From: Gemmatimonadota bacterium
GTDB taxonomy: Bacteria > Gemmatimonadota > Gemmatimonadetes > JACCXV01
NCBI GenBank assembly: GCA_013696835.1
Contig: JACCXV010000345.1
Coordinates: 1 to 7,597 of the forward strand
DNA length: 7,597 bases
Direction of reading: 5' to 3'
Both the position numbers and the translations under genes were made by a program. Numbering within the stretch: the stretch's first letter is position 1; each line of letters begins with the position of its first letter. Below are positions 1 through 6,039 of the stretch, piece after piece. A model generated the notes under the pieces. That model was not told the DNA's origin, did not search any database, and worked only from the letters and a program-made list of their open reading frames with translations.

Positions 1-147
1 GCCCGCGCGCGGCACGGTCTCCACGGTGCCCCGGTGCGCGCATCCGGACAGCGCCGGACCCGCGAGCGCGAGGGCGGAGAGCAACGCAATGCGCAGCGCG
101 CGGCGCGGCTGCGCGGTGCGGACGAGAACGGTTCGCCTACCGCGCAT
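1..147 (-). CDS. Putative lipoprotein, N-terminal part only (cut by left window edge)
   Basis: Reading leftward from an ATG at 147-145, the frame stays open for 49 codons to the window edge. The product has a textbook type II signal peptide: a basic n-region (residues 1-19, rich in Arg), a hydrophobic stretch (about residues 20-32, IALLSALALAGPA) and a lipobox L-S-G-C with the lipidated Cys at residue 36, followed by AHRGTVETV. It should therefore be exported by Sec, lipidated on Cys36 and anchored in a membrane. A GGAG sits 6 bases upstream of the ATG, which supports this start. The gene is divergent from the mutase at 283, and the two must share the 148-282 spacer for transcription initiation. 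The mature domain lies outside the window, so no function can be assigned. A long plus-strand frame also crosses this stretch, but it reads as Arg/Ala-rich noise here. Confidence 0.68.
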   Translation of the reverse strand, partial: MRGRRTVLVRTAQPRRALRIALLSALALAGPALSGCAHRGTVETVPRAG

Positions 148-153
148 CGGCTT

Positions 154-157
154 CTCC
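154..157 (-). promoter_or_regulatory. Ribosome binding site of the leftward lipoprotein gene
   Basis: On the minus strand GGAG is followed by AAGCCG and then the ATG at 147. The core and its 6-base spacing are normal for a Shine-Dalgarno site. It is one of the reasons to accept the leftward gene as real. Confidence 0.5.
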
Positions 158-271
158 GGTTCGACGTTCGAGACGCCCGCCCGCACTTGCCATCCCCCTT
201 CCTTCCTCTCAGGTTGGGGGCCGCGCGGTGGCCCGTCAAGCAAGCCCCCCTCCGCTCGTCCGTTCCCCGCC

Positions 272-277
272 AAGGAG
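272..277 (+). promoter_or_regulatory. Ribosome binding site that fixes the mutase start
   Basis: AAGGAG lies 5 bases before the GTG at 283. The reading frame is open back to an ATG at 34, but the residues from 34 to 282 look nothing like the enzyme family and overlap the divergent lipoprotein gene. This site therefore decides for GTG 283. Confidence 0.75.
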
Positions 278-282
278 TCGGC

Positions 283-1695
283 GTGCAGGTCCCCAGGCAC
301 ATCTTCCGCGAGTACGACGTGCGCGGCCTCGTGGAGCAGGATCTGTGGCCGGAAACCGTCGAGGCCCTGGGCCGCGGGATCGCCAGCTACGTCGCCGAGC
401 GCGGGGGGAGGGACCGGCCCGTGCTCTCGGTCGGCCGCGACGTGCGCCCCTCGTCCGACCGTCTTCAGGACGATCTCACGCGCGGCCTCACGGCCGCCGG
501 CGCCGACGTGATCGACATTGGCGTCGTGCCCACCCCGGTGCAGTACTTCTCGCTGCAGCACCTGCGGGTGGATGGCGGCGTGATGATCACGGGCAGTCAC
601 AATCCTTCCGAGTACAACGGGTTCAAGATCTCGCTCGGCACCGCGCCGCTCATGGGGGACGAGATCCAGTCGATTCGCGCGCGGATCGAGGACGGCAGCC
701 TGCGCGCGGGCTCGGGGAGCACCAGCAAGCAACCGGTGACCTCGGCCTACATCGACGCCATCCGCGAACGGGTGCGCCTGGATCGGGTGGTGACCGTGGT
801 CGTGGATCCGGCGAATGCGACCGGCGCGCTCTTCGCGAGCACCCTCCTCGAGCAGATCGGCTGCCGCGTGATCGCGATCAACGACCACGTGGACGGCACG
901 TTCCCCGCCCACCATCCCGATCCCGCGGTGGAGGCGCATCTGGTGGACCTCATCGCACGCGTCCGGTCGGAGCGGGCAGCCGCGGGCTTCGGCCTGGACG
1001 GTGACTGCGACCGCCTGGGTGCGGTCGACGACACGGGCCGCATCGTGCGCGGAGACCAGCTGGTCGCGCTGCTCGCTCGCCGCCAGCTCGAGCTGACGCC
1101 GGGAGCGAAGATCCTCTTCGACGTGAAGTGCTCGCGCGCGCTCGTCGAGGACATCCGTGCCCATGGCGGACGCCCGGTGATGTGGAAGACTGGCCACAGC
1201 CTGCTCAAGCGGAAGATGCACGAGGACGGGATCCCCTTCGGCGGCGAGATGAGCGGACACCTCTTCTTCAACCACGGCTACTTCGGCTTCGACGACGCGC
1301 TGTATGCCGCGTGCCTGCTGGCGCAACTGCTGGCCCGGTCGGACCGCCCCCTCTCCAGCATGGTGGACGAGCTTGCGGACTATCCAAGCACGCCCGAGCT
1401 GCGGCTCGAGACGACCGAGGAGCGGAAGTGGACGATCGTCGAGGCGGCCCGGCGGCACTTCGCCGGACGCGGCGAGAGCAACGAGGTGGACGGCATCCGG
1501 GTCGACCTGCCGGAGGGCTGGTTCCTGCTGCGCACGTCCAATACCCAGCCGGTCGTCGTCCTGCGGATCGAGGGCCGGGACGTGGCCGCGCTCGAAGCCC
1601 TGAAGGAGGAGGTGGGCGCGTTCCTGCGCGGGGAAGGAATTCAGGAGCTTCCCTGGGAGAGCACCGGCGTGGCTGCCGGCAGGGCGCACGCCTGA
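283..1695 (+). CDS. manB: Phosphomannomutase/phosphoglucomutase (AlgC/ManB type)
   Basis: This cytoplasmic enzyme interconverts hexose 6-phosphate and hexose 1-phosphate (mannose and/or glucose), feeding GDP-mannose or UDP-glucose and so envelope polysaccharides. With the GTG start it has 470 residues, close to the ~463 of Pseudomonas AlgC. All four hallmark motifs of the alpha-D-phosphohexomutase family are intact and in order: the N-terminal IFREYDVRG (7-15); the phosphoserine loop TGSHNP (103-108, catalytic Ser105); the metal loop DGDCDR (239-244, three Asp ligands); the sugar-binding GEMSGH (321-326, with Glu322 and Ser324); and the phosphate-binding RTSNTQP (417-423). The spacing matches bifunctional PMM/PGM rather than phosphoglucosamine mutase (GlmM). 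Substrate preference cannot be read from sequence, so the symbol is a family-level choice. The stop lies 4 bases before the UPF0182 start, so the two are probably translationally coupled. Confidence 0.95.
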   Translation: MQVPRHIFREYDVRGLVEQDLWPETVEALGRGIASYVAERGGRDRPVLSVGRDVRPSSDRLQDDLTRGLTAAGADVIDIGVVPTPVQYFSLQHLRVDGGVMITGSHNPSEYNGFKISLGTAPLMGDEIQSIRARIEDGSLRAGSGSTSKQPVTSAYIDAIRERVRLDRVVTVVVDPANATGALFASTLLEQIGCRVIAINDHVDGTFPAHHPDPAVEAHLVDLIARVRSERAAAGFGLDGDCDRLGAVDDTGRIVRGDQLVALLARRQLELTPGAKILFDVKCSRALVEDIRAHGGRPVMWKTGHSLLKRKMHEDGIPFGGEMSGHLFFNHGYFGFDDALYAACLLAQLLARSDRPLSSMVDELADYPSTPELRLETTEERKWTIVEAARRHFAGRGESNEVDGIRVDLPEGWFLLRTSNTQPVVVLRIEGRDVAALEALKEEVGAFLRGEGIQELPWESTGVAAGRAHA

Positions 1696-1699
1696 GCCT

Positions 1700-4552
1700 G
1701 TGGCGAGGGGCGGGCCGGGGCGGCTGATCTGGTTTCTTGCCGCGGGCTTCGCCGCCCTCGTCCTGCTCGGTGGCGGCGCCGGTCTCCTCGCGGACCTGCT
1801 CTGGTTCCAGGAGCAGGGGCAAGGCGCGACGTTCTGGCGCTTCTGGCAGGCCCGGGTCCTGCTCCGCCTCGTGCTCGCGGCGATCTACGCGCTGGTTTTC
1901 TTCGTCAACCTCCGCGTGGCCGCCCGCTCGTTCGGTTCGATCCGCCGGCGAATCGCGAACATCGAGATCCACGAGGCCGTCAAACCGCTGCATCTGAACG
2001 TGCTGGCGGCGCTGGCCTCGCTCGGCCTGGCACTCCTGTTCACCGCGCCGCTGGGACGTCACTGGGCGCGCTGGCTGCTCTTCCTCCATCCCACACCGTT
2101 CGGGGTGCGCGACCCGGTCTTCGACCGCGACGTCGCCTTCTACGTCTTCCAGCTTCCGTTCTACCAGTTCCTCCAGACGCACCTGCTCGTGCTGGTGGTC
2201 CTGAGCGGCCTCGTCGCGGGGATGGTGTACCTCACGAGCGGGGCGCTGGAGCTCTCCAGCCGGCACGTCTTCATCCGCGACCGCCCGCGCGCGCACCTCG
2301 CCGCGCTGGCCGCGGCGATGTTCCTCGTCCTGGGGTGGGGGTACTGGCTGGACGCCTTCGATCTCGTGCACTCGTCACGCGGCGTCGTGCACGGCGCCAG
2401 CTGGACCGACGTGCACGCCCAGCTGCCCGCGTATCGCGCGCTCGTCGTGGTCGCGCTCGTGGCGGCGGCGGTCGCGTTGCGTCAGGTCTTCCGCGGAGAC
2501 CTGCGCCGGGTCGGCTACGCGGCCGCGGTGCTGTTCGCGGGAGCCTTCCTCTTCAAGGTGCTGCTGCCCGGCGCCGTGCAGCGCTTCGTGGTGGAGCCCG
2601 ACGAGATCCGCAAGGAGAGCCCGTACATCGCCCACAACATCCGCCTGACGCGGCGGGCATTCGGCCTCGATGCCATCGAGCGGCGGCGCTTCCCGCTGGC
2701 GCGTGACCTGAACCTGGAGACCCTGGCGGCCAGTCGCGGCGACGTCCAGTCGATCCGCCTGTGGGACTGGCGGCCGCTGCTCCAGACGTACGCCCAGTTG
2801 CAGGAGATCCGCCTTTACTACGGCTTCGCCGACGTGGACGTGGATCGCTACCCGGTCGGAGGCCAGACGCGGCAGGTCATGCTCTCCGTCCGCGAGATGC
2901 GCGCCCAGGATCTCGCGTCGAACGCGCAGACGTGGCAGAACGTCCATCTCGTCTACACGCACGGCTACGGGCTCGTGCTGAGCCCCGTGGACGAGGTGAG
3001 CGCCGAAGGGCTGCCGAACTTCTTCATCCGCGACATCCCGCCGGTGGTCGCGCCCGAGGCGAAGAGCCCCGCCCTCGAGATCCGCCGCCCCGAGATCTAC
3101 TTCGGCGAAGAGACGGAGGACTACGCGGTCGTCAACACAAAGGTGCAGGAGTTCGACTATCCCCGCGGCGACGAGAACGCGTACGCGAGCTATCGCGGAC
3201 GCGGGGGCGTGCAGCTCGACGCCGCCTGGAAGCGGCTGCTCTTCGCCTGGCGCTTCGGCACGCTGAAGCTCGTGCTGGCGGATGCGATCACCGACCGCAG
3301 CCGCATCCTCTACGACCGCAGCGTCGCGCAGCGGGTGCGCAAGCTGGCGCCCTTCCTGCTGTTCGACAGCGACCCGTATCCCGCGATCCACGAAGGGAGG
3401 ATCGTATGGATCCAGGATGCGTACACGGCCACCTCCGACTACCCCTACTCCGAGCCCGTGGGTTTCGGAGGGACGGGGCTGAACTACATCCGCAACAGCG
3501 TGAAGGCGGTGGTGGACGCCTACGACGGCAGCGTGCGCTTCTACGTCTTCGACGAGCGCGACCCGATCCTGGCCAGCTGGCGCCGCATCCTTCCGGGGCT
3601 CTTCCTGCCCGGCTCGGCCATGCCCGCCGGGCTGCGCGCCCACGTGCGCTACCCGGAGGACCTCTTCACCCTCCAGAGCCTCGCCCTCCGTGCCTACCAC
3701 ATGCGCGACCCGAAGGTGTTCTACAACAAGGAGGACTTCTGGAACCTCCCGAGCGAGATCTACCAGGAGACGCCCCAGCCGATGGAGCCCTACTACGTCG
3801 TGCTGCGGCTGCCGGGAGAGGCGCGCTCCCAGTTCATGCTCGTCTTGCCGTTCACGCCCTCGGGCAAGGACAACATGGTCGCGCTGCTGGCCGCCAAGAG
3901 CGACGGGGAGGACTATGGCGAGCTCGTGCTGTACGAGTTCCCGAAGGACGAGCTGATCTACGGTCCCATGCAGATCGAAGCGCGGATCGACCAGGACTCG
4001 CGCATCAGCCAGCAGATCACGCTCTGGAGCCAGAAGGGCTCGACCGTGATCCGTGGAAACCTGCTCGTGATCCCCCTCGAGGGCGCGCTGCTCTACATCG
4101 AGCCGCTGTTCCTGCAGGCGCAGAAGAGCCAGCTCCCCGAACTGAAGCAGGTGATCGGCGCCTACGGGTCGCGTATCGCGATGCACGAGACGCTGGACGA
4201 GACACTGACCGCGCTCCTCGCGGACCGTGAGCCGGCGCGGGGCACGCGCGTGGCCTTCGGAGAGGAATCGGCGCAGCGGTCGGCGGATCGCGCTACGGAC
4301 CCGGAAGGCAAAGGCGCGCTGACGGCCACCGGCGCGGGACGCGAGCGGGAGGACGAGGAAGCGATCGCAACCGGGCAGCCCGGAGGGCGGGTTCCGGCCG
4401 CCCCCGGGACGGCGGCGGAGCAGGCGGAGCGCGCCCTGGCCGCCTACCGTGCCGCGATCGCCGCACAGCGCGCCGGCGACTGGGCGGAATACGGCCAGCG
4501 GCTGCGGGATCTCGGGGACATGCTGGAGGGCATGCAGGCGGCACCGCGCTGA
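1700..4552 (+). CDS. UPF0182 family (COG1615) multi-pass membrane protein, function unknown
   Basis: The 950-residue product has seven predicted membrane segments in its first third (about residues 9-31, 51-73, 99-117, 160-182, 198-217, 245-262, 271-290). A large soluble region follows, probably outside the cytoplasmic membrane. Recalled UPF0182 signatures are present throughout: DPVFDRDVAFYVFQLPFYQ (138-156), IYFGE (466-470), DPYP...VWIQDAYT (558-576), NYIRN (595-599), RYPEDLF (650-656), PFTPSGKDNM (717-726), QIEARIDQDSRISQQITLW (758-776) and GNLLVIPLEGALLYIEPLFLQA (starting about 786). After about residue 835 comes a low-complexity linker rich in Glu, Ala, Gly and Arg, then an Ala-rich amphipathic C-terminal helix containing AGDWAEYG, also typical of the family. 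No catalytic motif is known for this family. The GTG start has no clear Shine-Dalgarno and lies 4 bases after the mutase stop, suggesting coupled re-initiation. Length is normal for the family. Confidence 0.93.
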   Translation: MARGGPGRLIWFLAAGFAALVLLGGGAGLLADLLWFQEQGQGATFWRFWQARVLLRLVLAAIYALVFFVNLRVAARSFGSIRRRIANIEIHEAVKPLHLNVLAALASLGLALLFTAPLGRHWARWLLFLHPTPFGVRDPVFDRDVAFYVFQLPFYQFLQTHLLVLVVLSGLVAGMVYLTSGALELSSRHVFIRDRPRAHLAALAAAMFLVLGWGYWLDAFDLVHSSRGVVHGASWTDVHAQLPAYRALVVVALVAAAVALRQVFRGDLRRVGYAAAVLFAGAFLFKVLLPGAVQRFVVEPDEIRKESPYIAHNIRLTRRAFGLDAIERRRFPLARDLNLETLAASRGDVQSIRLWDWRPLLQTYAQLQEIRLYYGFADVDVDRYPVGGQTRQVMLSVREMRAQDLASNAQTWQNVHLVYTHGYGLVLSPVDEVSAEGLPNFFIRDIPPVVAPEAKSPALEIRRPEIYFGEETEDYAVVNTKVQEFDYPRGDENAYASYRGRGGVQLDAAWKRLLFAWRFGTLKLVLADAITDRSRILYDRSVAQRVRKLAPFLLFDSDPYPAIHEGRIVWIQDAYTATSDYPYSEPVGFGGTGLNYIRNSVKAVVDAYDGSVRFYVFDERDPILASWRRILPGLFLPGSAMPAGLRAHVRYPEDLFTLQSLALRAYHMRDPKVFYNKEDFWNLPSEIYQETPQPMEPYYVVLRLPGEARSQFMLVLPFTPSGKDNMVALLAAKSDGEDYGELVLYEFPKDELIYGPMQIEARIDQDSRISQQITLWSQKGSTVIRGNLLVIPLEGALLYIEPLFLQAQKSQLPELKQVIGAYGSRIAMHETLDETLTALLADREPARGTRVAFGEESAQRSADRATDPEGKGALTATGAGREREDEEAIATGQPGGRVPAAPGTAAEQAERALAAYRAAIAAQRAGDWAEYGQRLRDLGDMLEGMQAAPR

Positions 4553-4592
4553 ACTGGCAGCCACGGCCGGTCCGCGCCTTTCATTCCTTGCC

Positions 4593-4598
4593 TGAGGA
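4593..4598 (+). promoter_or_regulatory. Ribosome binding site of the COG2403 gene
   Basis: TGAGGA lies 6 bases before the GTG at 4605. It supports the GTG start, which also gives the expected N-terminus with the glycine-rich GAAGRDFHNFN loop right after the first strand. The rest of the 52-base gap after the UPF0182 stop holds no visible terminator. Confidence 0.6.
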
Positions 4599-4604
4599 CG
4601 TTTC

Positions 4605-5918
4605 GTGCCGCCGATCCGAACCGTGATCCTGGGCGCCGCCGGGCGCGACTTCCACAACTTCAACGTGGCGTTCCGCGGGGATCGGTCGTTCGAGGTAGTC
4701 GCGTTCACCGCCACGCAGATCCCGAACATCGACGGGCGCCGCTACCCACCAGAGCTGGCCGGCCCCGGCTACCCCGCGGGCATCCCGATCGTCCTGGAAG
4801 CGGAGCTCGAACGAGTTCTCGAGGAGATGCGCGCCGACCTCGCCGTCTTCTCCTACAGCGACGTCTCGCACGAACACGTCATGCACGTCGCGTCTCGCGT
4901 GAACGCGGCCGGCGCAGACTTCACGCTGCTGAGCCCGCGGCGAACGATGCTCGAGGCGGGCGTACCCGTGATCGCGATCGGAGCCGTCCGCACGGGTGCG
5001 GGGAAGAGCCAGACGTCGCGGGCCATAACCCGCATCCTGCGCGAGGCCGGCCGCCGGTTCGTGGTGATCCGCCACCCCATGCCCTACGGGGATCTGGTGG
5101 CGCAGCGCGTCCAGCGCTTCGCCGAGCTCGCCGATCTGGCGCACGAGGCCTGCACGATCGAGGAGATGGAGGAGTACGAGGCGCACCTCGCGGTGGGCAA
5201 CGTCGTGTACGCCGGCGTGGACTACGGCGCGATCCTGGAGCGGGCCCGGGCCGAAGCCGACATCCTCGTGTGGGAGGGAGGCAACAACGACCTCCCGTTC
5301 TACCGTCCCTCGCACCTCGTCGTCGTGGCGGATCCGCATCGGCCCGGCCACGAGCTGCGCTACCACCCGGGGGAGACAAACGTTCGGCTGGCCGACACCG
5401 TGGTGATCAACAAGGTCGACACGGCGGCTCCCGAGGCGGTCGAGGAGGTGCGTCGAAACGTGCAGGCGCTGAACCCGGATGCGACGATCATCGAAGCCGC
5501 CTCGCCGGTCACCGTGGACGGCGGGATGAGCCTGCGGGGGAAGCGCGTGCTCGTCGTGGAGGACGGACCGACGCTCACGCACGGCGAGATGGCCTACGGC
5601 GCTGGCGTTGTCGCGGCGCGCCTGCAGGGTGCGGAGATCAGCGACCCGCGCCCCTATGCCGTCGGGTCGATAGCGGAGACCTTCCGCCGTTACCCGGCAA
5701 CCGGGGCCGTGCTGCCCGCGATGGGCTACGACGAGGCGCAGATCCGCGACCTGGAGAGCACGATCAACGCCACGCCCTCGGACGTGGTGGTGGTGGCGAC
5801 CCCCATCGACCTGCGGCGGCTCGTCACTTCGCGGCAGCCCATGGTGCGCGTGCGTTACGAGCTGGAGGAAATCGGATCGCCCACGCTGCGGGACGTACTG
5901 GCTCCTTTCCTCGACTGA
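4605..5918 (+). CDS. COG2403 P-loop GTPase-like protein, cyclic 2,3-diphosphoglycerate synthetase family
   Basis: The 437-residue soluble protein begins with a Rossmann-like part carrying GAAGRDFHNFN (10-20), FTATQIPNIDGRRYP (34-48) and YSDVSHEHVMH (84-94). A P-loop NTPase part follows: RTGAGKS (129-135, a SIMIBI-like deviant Walker A), RHPMPYGDL (156-164), the CTIEEMEEYE segment (183-192), AGVDY (203-207), VWEGGNNDLPFY (222-233), DPHRPGHE (243-250) and the GTPase-style NKVD (269-272). The C-terminal part has VEDGPTLTHG (318-327) and LPAMGY (370-375). As I recall the family, these blocks match COG2403, which includes archaeal cyclic 2,3-diphosphoglycerate synthetase (cpgS of Methanothermus fervidus, about 460 residues), an ATP-dependent enzyme that closes 2,3-diphosphoglycerate into an intramolecular anhydride. 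Family membership is secure; the same reaction in this organism is inference. No 2-phosphoglycerate kinase, needed to supply the substrate, is in the window. Confidence 0.88.
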   Translation: MPPIRTVILGAAGRDFHNFNVAFRGDRSFEVVAFTATQIPNIDGRRYPPELAGPGYPAGIPIVLEAELERVLEEMRADLAVFSYSDVSHEHVMHVASRVNAAGADFTLLSPRRTMLEAGVPVIAIGAVRTGAGKSQTSRAITRILREAGRRFVVIRHPMPYGDLVAQRVQRFAELADLAHEACTIEEMEEYEAHLAVGNVVYAGVDYGAILERARAEADILVWEGGNNDLPFYRPSHLVVVADPHRPGHELRYHPGETNVRLADTVVINKVDTAAPEAVEEVRRNVQALNPDATIIEAASPVTVDGGMSLRGKRVLVVEDGPTLTHGEMAYGAGVVAARLQGAEISDPRPYAVGSIAETFRRYPATGAVLPAMGYDEAQIRDLESTINATPSDVVVVATPIDLRRLVTSRQPMVRVRYELEEIGSPTLRDVLAPFLD

Positions 5919-6039
5919 GGGTGCGCATGGGGCCGCCGCAGGCGGAGACCACGCTCGGCTCGGTGGTCGGGAGCCGGACTCGGCGTGCTCGCAGGCGGCA
6001 GGATTCCCCGAACGGCATCTATCACATCCCGGGAGGTCC
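5919..6039 (+). other. 121-base gap before sucC; sucC ribosome site, weak hairpin, possible mini-ORF
   Basis: The gap ends in GGGAGGT (6031-6037), a strong but close Shine-Dalgarno for the sucC ATG at 6040 (3 bases from the GGAGG core to the ATG). A 6-bp inverted repeat GACCAC/GTGGTC (5947-5952 and 5963-5968, 10-base loop) has no following T-run, so it is not an intrinsic terminator. A 38-codon ORF from an ATG at 5927 fills the gap and ends in a TGA at 6041-6043 overlapping the sucC start. I do not call it a gene. No clear promoter is visible, though the gap is large enough to hold one. Confidence 0.4.

Larger units (their letters stand above)
148..282. other. Divergent intergenic spacer, presumed two-way promoter region
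   Basis: This 135-base spacer separates the leftward lipoprotein start from the rightward mutase start, so promoters for both should lie here. I could not identify a convincing -35/-10 pair: TTGCCA at 187-192 resembles a -35 box, but nothing like a -10 lies at the right distance. Weak structures include TTCGA repeated at 160-164 and 167-171, and a 5-bp stem GGGCC/GGCCC (218-222 with 230-234). None is strong enough to call an operator or terminator. The stretch around 190-210 is pyrimidine-rich on the plus strand. Confidence 0.4.

Noticed and set aside
160..171. TTCGA-CG-TTCGA as an operator in the divergent spacer
   Set aside because: The units are 5 bases long and TCGA is frequent in this GC-rich DNA; the motif sits right beside the lipoprotein ribosome site and is not repeated elsewhere in the spacer.
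34..282. Upstream ATG at 34 as the mutase start, adding 83 residues
   Set aside because: The added residues are Arg-rich and unlike any phosphohexomutase N-terminus, they overlap the divergent lipoprotein gene, and a good AAGGAG stands before GTG 283, which gives the expected protein length.
1268..2371. A 367-codon minus-strand frame across the mutase/UPF0182 junction
   Set aside because: Low-complexity Arg/Glu/Pro composition, no motif, and fully antisense to two recognised genes.
2375..4729. A 784-codon open frame on the minus strand opposite the UPF0182 gene
   Set aside because: It is antisense to a gene with a full set of family motifs, has no recognisable domain or membrane pattern, and is what GC-rich third codon positions produce on the opposite strand.
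5947..5968. GACCAC/GTGGTC hairpin as a terminator after the COG2403 gene
   Set aside because: The stem is only 6 bp with a 10-base loop, and no T-run follows.
4534..6000. GCAGGCGGCA at 4534-4543 and 5991-6000 as a dispersed repeat
   Set aside because: A 10-base match in very GC-rich sequence, once inside a coding region and once in a gap, is expected by chance and shows no flanking similarity.
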